Origin: Gammaproteobacteria bacterium | GTDB lineage: Bacteria > Pseudomonadota > Gammaproteobacteria > Steroidobacterales > Steroidobacteraceae | Reading direction: 5' to 3' | Length of the DNA stretch: 64,000 nt | Assembly (NCBI GenBank): GCA_030831085.1 | Contig: JAURLT010000062.1 | Span: 1-64,000, forward strand | In this document: one piece after another, positions 61,186 through 64,000 of the stretch | How the letters are laid out: the number at the start of each line of letters is the position of its first letter | How positions within the stretch are numbered: position 1 is the first letter of the stretch | Made by a program: the position numbers and the translations under genes | Notes under the pieces: generated by a model | What the model saw: only the letters and a program-made list of their open reading frames with translations | Told to the model about the DNA's origin: nothing | Database searches by the model: none

Positions 61186-62132
61186 CGACTGCTCCTGCCG
61201 GTCTCGATATCACGGGCCACCCGAAAGCCGAGGTAGTCGGCCCGCAGGCCAGCCGGCGCCGATGCATGGTGGCCGCTGCGACTGCGCTCGGGCGGCGAGA
61301 GCCAGGCGCCACCGCGAATGACGCGCTCCTCGCAACCACCCAGCCAGGTCCACGCCTCGGACCCGGTCGGTCGACCTATCCTGCTGCCAGTCGCACAGTC
61401 CTCCGTCCACTCCCAGACATTGCCAATCATGTCCTTCAGGCCAAAGGCATTGGCCGCCAGCTGCCCGACGGGCGCTATGTCGGCGTAGCCGTCTCGACAG
61501 GCCGCCGCCGCCCAGCCCAGGGCATAGCGTGCCTGGGCGGTGAGGTCGTAGGTGTTGGCCTGTCCGCAGCCGTCGGCCGCGAGACTGCCCCAGGGCCTCG
61601 AGGTCACACTGCCGGCACGGGCCGCATATTCCCATTCGGCCTCGGAAGGCAGCCGGTACCTTTGCCGTGCCTTGCGGGAAAGCCACGCGACGTAAGCCTG
61701 CGCATCCGCCCAGGCGACACAAGTGACGGGGTGTTCATCGAGGGGGTCGGCAGGCACACCCGGCGTGCGCCAATCGCGCCGCCCATCGTCCGCATACCGC
61801 GACAAGGATTCATCCCAGAGTTGACAGCCCGGAGCGATCTCATGGCCGGTTTCCCGAATGAAGCGCGCAAACTCACCCCGGGTAACCTCCACACGACTCA
61901 GGGCGAAGGGACGCGACAGGCTGATGACCGTCCGCTCCGATTCCGGGGGGCCCGCCTGAACGGCAGGCTCGTCCGGTCCCGCCCCCATGACATAGCTGCC
62001 GGCAGGCATCCGGAGCATCTCGGGGCAGATCTCGCAGTCACGAAACGCCTCCTCGGCTGCCGCGGCACCCGACCCGCCGAGCAGCAGCCATAAGGCGAGC
62101 GATGCGCCAGTCAGGGTGCGAGCGATGTTCAT
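61182..62132 (-). CDS. exported FGE-sulfatase-fold protein, catalytic Cys absent (copy 1)
   Basis: 316 residues from ATG 62132, signal peptide ending SGAAAAEE. Same block order as the next gene: CPEMLRMPAGSYVMG, FALSRVEVTRGEFARFIRETGH, PVTCVAWADAQAYVAWLS, RLPSEAEWEYAARAG, GNVWEWTEDC, IRGGAWLSPPERSRSGHH. Both also share an N-terminal DC..CPEM cysteine pair. The catalytic Cys pair of the family is missing. The two copies overlap by ATGA and clearly arose by tandem duplication. Confidence 0.9.
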   Translation of the reverse strand: MNIARTLTGASLALWLLLGGSGAAAAEEAFRDCEICPEMLRMPAGSYVMGAGPDEPAVQAGPPESERTVISLSRPFALSRVEVTRGEFARFIRETGHEIAPGCQLWDESLSRYADDGRRDWRTPGVPADPLDEHPVTCVAWADAQAYVAWLSRKARQRYRLPSEAEWEYAARAGSVTSRPWGSLAADGCGQANTYDLTAQARYALGWAAAACRDGYADIAPVGQLAANAFGLKDMIGNVWEWTEDCATGSRIGRPTGSEAWTWLGGCEERVIRGGAWLSPPERSRSGHHASAPAGLRADYLGFRVARDIETGRSSR

Positions 62133-62182
62133 GCCCGCAAGGCTGTCACGGGCACGAGTTGCCGGCAAGCCCCTGCTCCGAC

Positions 62183-63658
62183 TCAACCGATCCTCACCGG
62201 CACGTAAATCTGACCCTCGCCCCGCTGCAGGAGCAGGGCCACCGTCGCCCGGGAACGATCGATCTCGCGACGCAAGTCCGCGAGGCTGTCCACCGGCTTG
62301 CCGTTGACCGCGATCAACACGTCACCCGGCTCGACCCCGGCCAGCGCGGCGGGACCCTCCACGTCTTCCACAAGCAGTTTCCCGTCGGTATCCAGGCGCC
62401 GTTGCTCATTGCTGCTGAGCGTCCGCACGGTGAGGCCGAGCTTGCCGGTCTGCGAATTATCGCTAGCCGGCTGGCGCTCGGAGCCACCTTCCTCCTCGAC
62501 CTCCCCGACCTCGACGGCCACGCGCCTCGACTTGCCGTCCCGCCAGATCTCGAACTCCACGCTTGTGCCCGGCTCGACCTCCGCGACCAGCGGCGGCAAG
62601 TCCCCGGAGGCCTCCACTGCCTGTTCGCCCACGCCCAGGATGACGTCACCCGGACGGATGCCCGCCTCGTCAGCCGGCCCCTTGCGTTCCACGGAACTGA
62701 CCAGGGCGCCCCGCGGCCGATCAAGCCCGAAGGAGTCCGCCAGCGCCTGATTGACGTCCTGAATGGTGACGCCGATGCGTCCGCGCTTGACCCTGCCATG
62801 CTCGATGAGCTGGTCCCGCACGCTGACCGCAACGTCGATGGGAATGGCGAATGACACGCCCTGATAGCCCCCGGTACGGCTGTAGATCTGCGAATTGATG
62901 CCGACCACCTCGCCCCTGAGGTTAAACAACGGCCCACCGGAGTTGCCTGGATTGACCGCCACGTCGGTCTGAATGAACGGAGTGTAAGCATCGCCCGGCA
63001 ATGAACGGGCCTTGGCGCTGACGATACCTGCCGTCACCGAATTCTCGAAGCCGAAGGGGGATCCAATCGCGACCACCCATTCACCCACCTTGAGCGACTT
63101 CGGATCGCCCAGCCTGACGTACGGCAGTTCGCTGGCGTCTACCTTGAGCACGGCCACGTCGGTGCGCTCGTCGATACCAACCACTTCGGCCAGATACTCG
63201 CGGCGGTCAGTCATTCTTACGGTTACTTCACTGGCTCCCTCCACCACGTGGGCATTAGTGAGGATGTAGCCATCCGGACTGACCAGGAAGCCGGACCCCT
63301 CACCGCGCACCGGTGGCCGCGGGCCGCGCGGCATGCCGAAGCCGAAGCGCTCGAAGAATTCGTACATCGGGTCGGAGGGGTCGAGTCCGGGTAGTCCGCC
63401 GCGACCGGTGGCGCGCGCAACCGTGGATACGTTGATCACTGCGGGCCCGAAGCTTTCCACCAGCGGACTGAAATCCGGCAGCCCCGCTGCATTAACGGTC
63501 ACCGGGGCCGCGGGAGGCGGCTGCACACCCGCCAGCCGGGGGGCCTCTCCCGCCGCGGCGCGCTCATCGCCGGAGCAACCGGCCAGTAGCGAGCCAACCA
63601 GGACGACCAACGTGAGTCCGTGGGTTGCAGATCTGTTCAGTTTTTTGATGAAAATCAT
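62183..63658 (-). CDS. HtrA/DegQ-type serine protease, predicted lipoprotein
   Basis: 491 residues from ATG 63658, which has GGAGGT seven bases upstream; ATG 63673 and 63733 are rejected. The N terminus has a type II signal with lipobox LLAGC (Cys28), so the protein is probably anchored to a membrane. Trypsin-like domain: H137 (TNAHVV), D167 (ERTDVAVLK), S240 (GNSGGPL). Two PDZ domains follow (RIGVTIQDVNQALADSFGL; KLGLTVRTLSSNEQRRL). It degrades or protects misfolded envelope proteins. Confidence 0.93.
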   Translation of the reverse strand: MIFIKKLNRSATHGLTLVVLVGSLLAGCSGDERAAAGEAPRLAGVQPPPAAPVTVNAAGLPDFSPLVESFGPAVINVSTVARATGRGGLPGLDPSDPMYEFFERFGFGMPRGPRPPVRGEGSGFLVSPDGYILTNAHVVEGASEVTVRMTDRREYLAEVVGIDERTDVAVLKVDASELPYVRLGDPKSLKVGEWVVAIGSPFGFENSVTAGIVSAKARSLPGDAYTPFIQTDVAVNPGNSGGPLFNLRGEVVGINSQIYSRTGGYQGVSFAIPIDVAVSVRDQLIEHGRVKRGRIGVTIQDVNQALADSFGLDRPRGALVSSVERKGPADEAGIRPGDVILGVGEQAVEASGDLPPLVAEVEPGTSVEFEIWRDGKSRRVAVEVGEVEEEGGSERQPASDNSQTGKLGLTVRTLSSNEQRRLDTDGKLLVEDVEGPAALAGVEPGDVLIAVNGKPVDSLADLRREIDRSRATVALLLQRGEGQIYVPVRIG

Positions 63659-63676
63659 GGACCGCACCTCCATGCC

Positions 63677-63704
63677 TACGACCCGCCGTGGGCGGCAAAG
63701 TTGC
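63677..63704 (-). promoter_or_regulatory. sigma-E-like promoter of the HtrA gene
   Basis: On the minus strand GCAACTT (63704-63698), a 15-base spacer and GTCGTA (63682-63677), partly matching the envelope-stress consensus GGAACTT/GTCTAA. HtrA-type genes are often sigma-E controlled. It overlaps the -35 of the divergent peptidase promoter. Confidence 0.35.
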
Positions 63705-63728
63705 ATCGGTTTGGCGTCACGATATAGT
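63701..63728 (+). promoter_or_regulatory. sigma-70 promoter of the PBP4-like gene, with start at the ATG
   Basis: TTGCAT (63701-63706), a 16-base spacer and TATAGT (63723-63728). Transcription should start within a few bases of the ATG at 63737, giving a leaderless or nearly leaderless message; no Shine-Dalgarno is present between them. Confidence 0.55.
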
Positions 63729-63736
63729 CGCACGCC

Positions 63737-64000
63737 ATGACAAAACCCGCCCGTGCTTTATTCTGGGTCCTTGCCCTCACGCCAGTGCTGGCCGCCGCCG
63801 CCACGCTGCCGGACCGGCCCCGTGCGGTCCTGCGTCAGCAGTTGGTGAAGGAAGAGTCGGTGACGGTCGTGGTGCGCGACGTCGCCAGTGGCGAGAGCCT
63901 GATCGAACTCAACCCGCTCACGCCGCGCTCACCGGCCTCGACCCTGAAGCTGCTGCCCACCTGGGTGGCCCTCGAGATGTTGGGACCCGCGCACAGCTGG
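63737..64000 (+). CDS. dacB: D-alanyl-D-alanine carboxypeptidase/endopeptidase, PBP4 type, N-terminal part
   Basis: Runs off the window; 88 residues seen. A signal peptide (FWVLALTPVLAAAA) is followed by VTVVVRDVASGESLIELNP and the SxxK motif in SPASTLKLL, then TWVALEMLGP, as in PBP4/DacB. These periplasmic peptidases trim or cleave peptidoglycan cross-links. Divergent from the HtrA gene with a 78-base gap that holds both promoters. Confidence 0.88.
   Translation, partial: MTKPARALFWVLALTPVLAAAATLPDRPRAVLRQQLVKEESVTVVVRDVASGESLIELNPLTPRSPASTLKLLPTWVALEMLGPAHSW

Noticed and set aside
1-64000. tRNA, rRNA, insertion sequences, prophage or integron parts
   Set aside because: None seen on either strand: no transposase or integrase, no rRNA or tRNA sequence that I could recognise, and all gaps are short.

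Overview
The window is a 64 kb piece of a high-GC (roughly two-thirds G+C by eye), gene-dense bacterial chromosome. It is most likely from a gammaproteobacterium with a TonB-dependent, aerobic, organic-compound-degrading lifestyle; I cannot place it below class level. Indications are the TonB receptors, glutathione enzymes, ProBA, the MoaACDE genes, HtpX, TesB and DUF6763-like genes, and the absence of mobile elements. I saw no rRNA, tRNA, CRISPR or insertion sequence, and no gene-free stretch above 300 bases; the longest gap is about 295 bases at 26314-26608.

Layout. (1) 1-373: tail of a 2-oxoacid dehydrogenase E2 gene. (2) 358-4455, minus strand: a thiamine salvage operon led by a TPP riboswitch: TonB receptor, YkoF-like thiamine-binding protein, PnuT-type transporter, thiamine/choline-kinase-like enzyme and a small monooxygenase-fold protein. 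(3) 4496-27958: a large catabolic region. It holds an SDR, acyl-CoA ligase, two VOC proteins around a cytochrome c/PQQ-propeller protein, two ABM proteins, a further SDR, a PLP C-S lyase, Rieske ferredoxin, acyl-CoA dehydrogenase, family III CoA-transferase, three GSTs, two Rieske oxygenases, a thiolase with an HMGS/DUF35-type partner, an AhpD-like protein, an SDR and a TonB receptor. Three of its promoters carry the same inverted repeat, AAACAG-N6-CTGTTT, which suggests one TetR-type repressor; no regulator of that kind is encoded here.

(4) 27942-32603: an MBL hydrolase, a small exported protein, and molybdopterin genes moaA-moaC-moaD plus a MoaE-MoeB-rhodanese triple fusion. (5) 32554-38491: proBA, an acyl-CoA dehydrogenase and a short B12-dependent ribonucleotide reductase. 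(6) 38595-42929: an acidic small protein, a FixL-like heme oxygen-sensor kinase, FixJ, a degenerate receiver and a CbpA-type co-chaperone. (7) 42992-45091: an ArnT-type glycosyltransferase and a winged-helix regulator. (8) 45233-55974: htpX behind a sigma-32-like promoter, an iron-sulfur cryptochrome/photolyase, a CPD photolyase, and a tightly overlapped lipid operon (desaturase, amine-oxidase-like flavoprotein, DUF1365, cyclopropane-synthase-like methyltransferase, FAD oxidase). This looks like a light and singlet-oxygen protection module. (9) 55999-64000: tesB, an aspartokinase-like kinase, ferredoxin-NADP reductase, a MATE pump, two formylglycine-enzyme-like exported proteins without the catalytic cysteines, a predicted lipoprotein HtrA protease, and the start of a PBP4-type peptidase.

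The most interesting material is the catabolic region. It combines oxygenases, glutathione transferases and CoA chemistry under a shared operator, in a way that resembles the glutathione/CoA logic of isoprene and styrene degradation but with Rieske oxygenases. The substrate is unknown.
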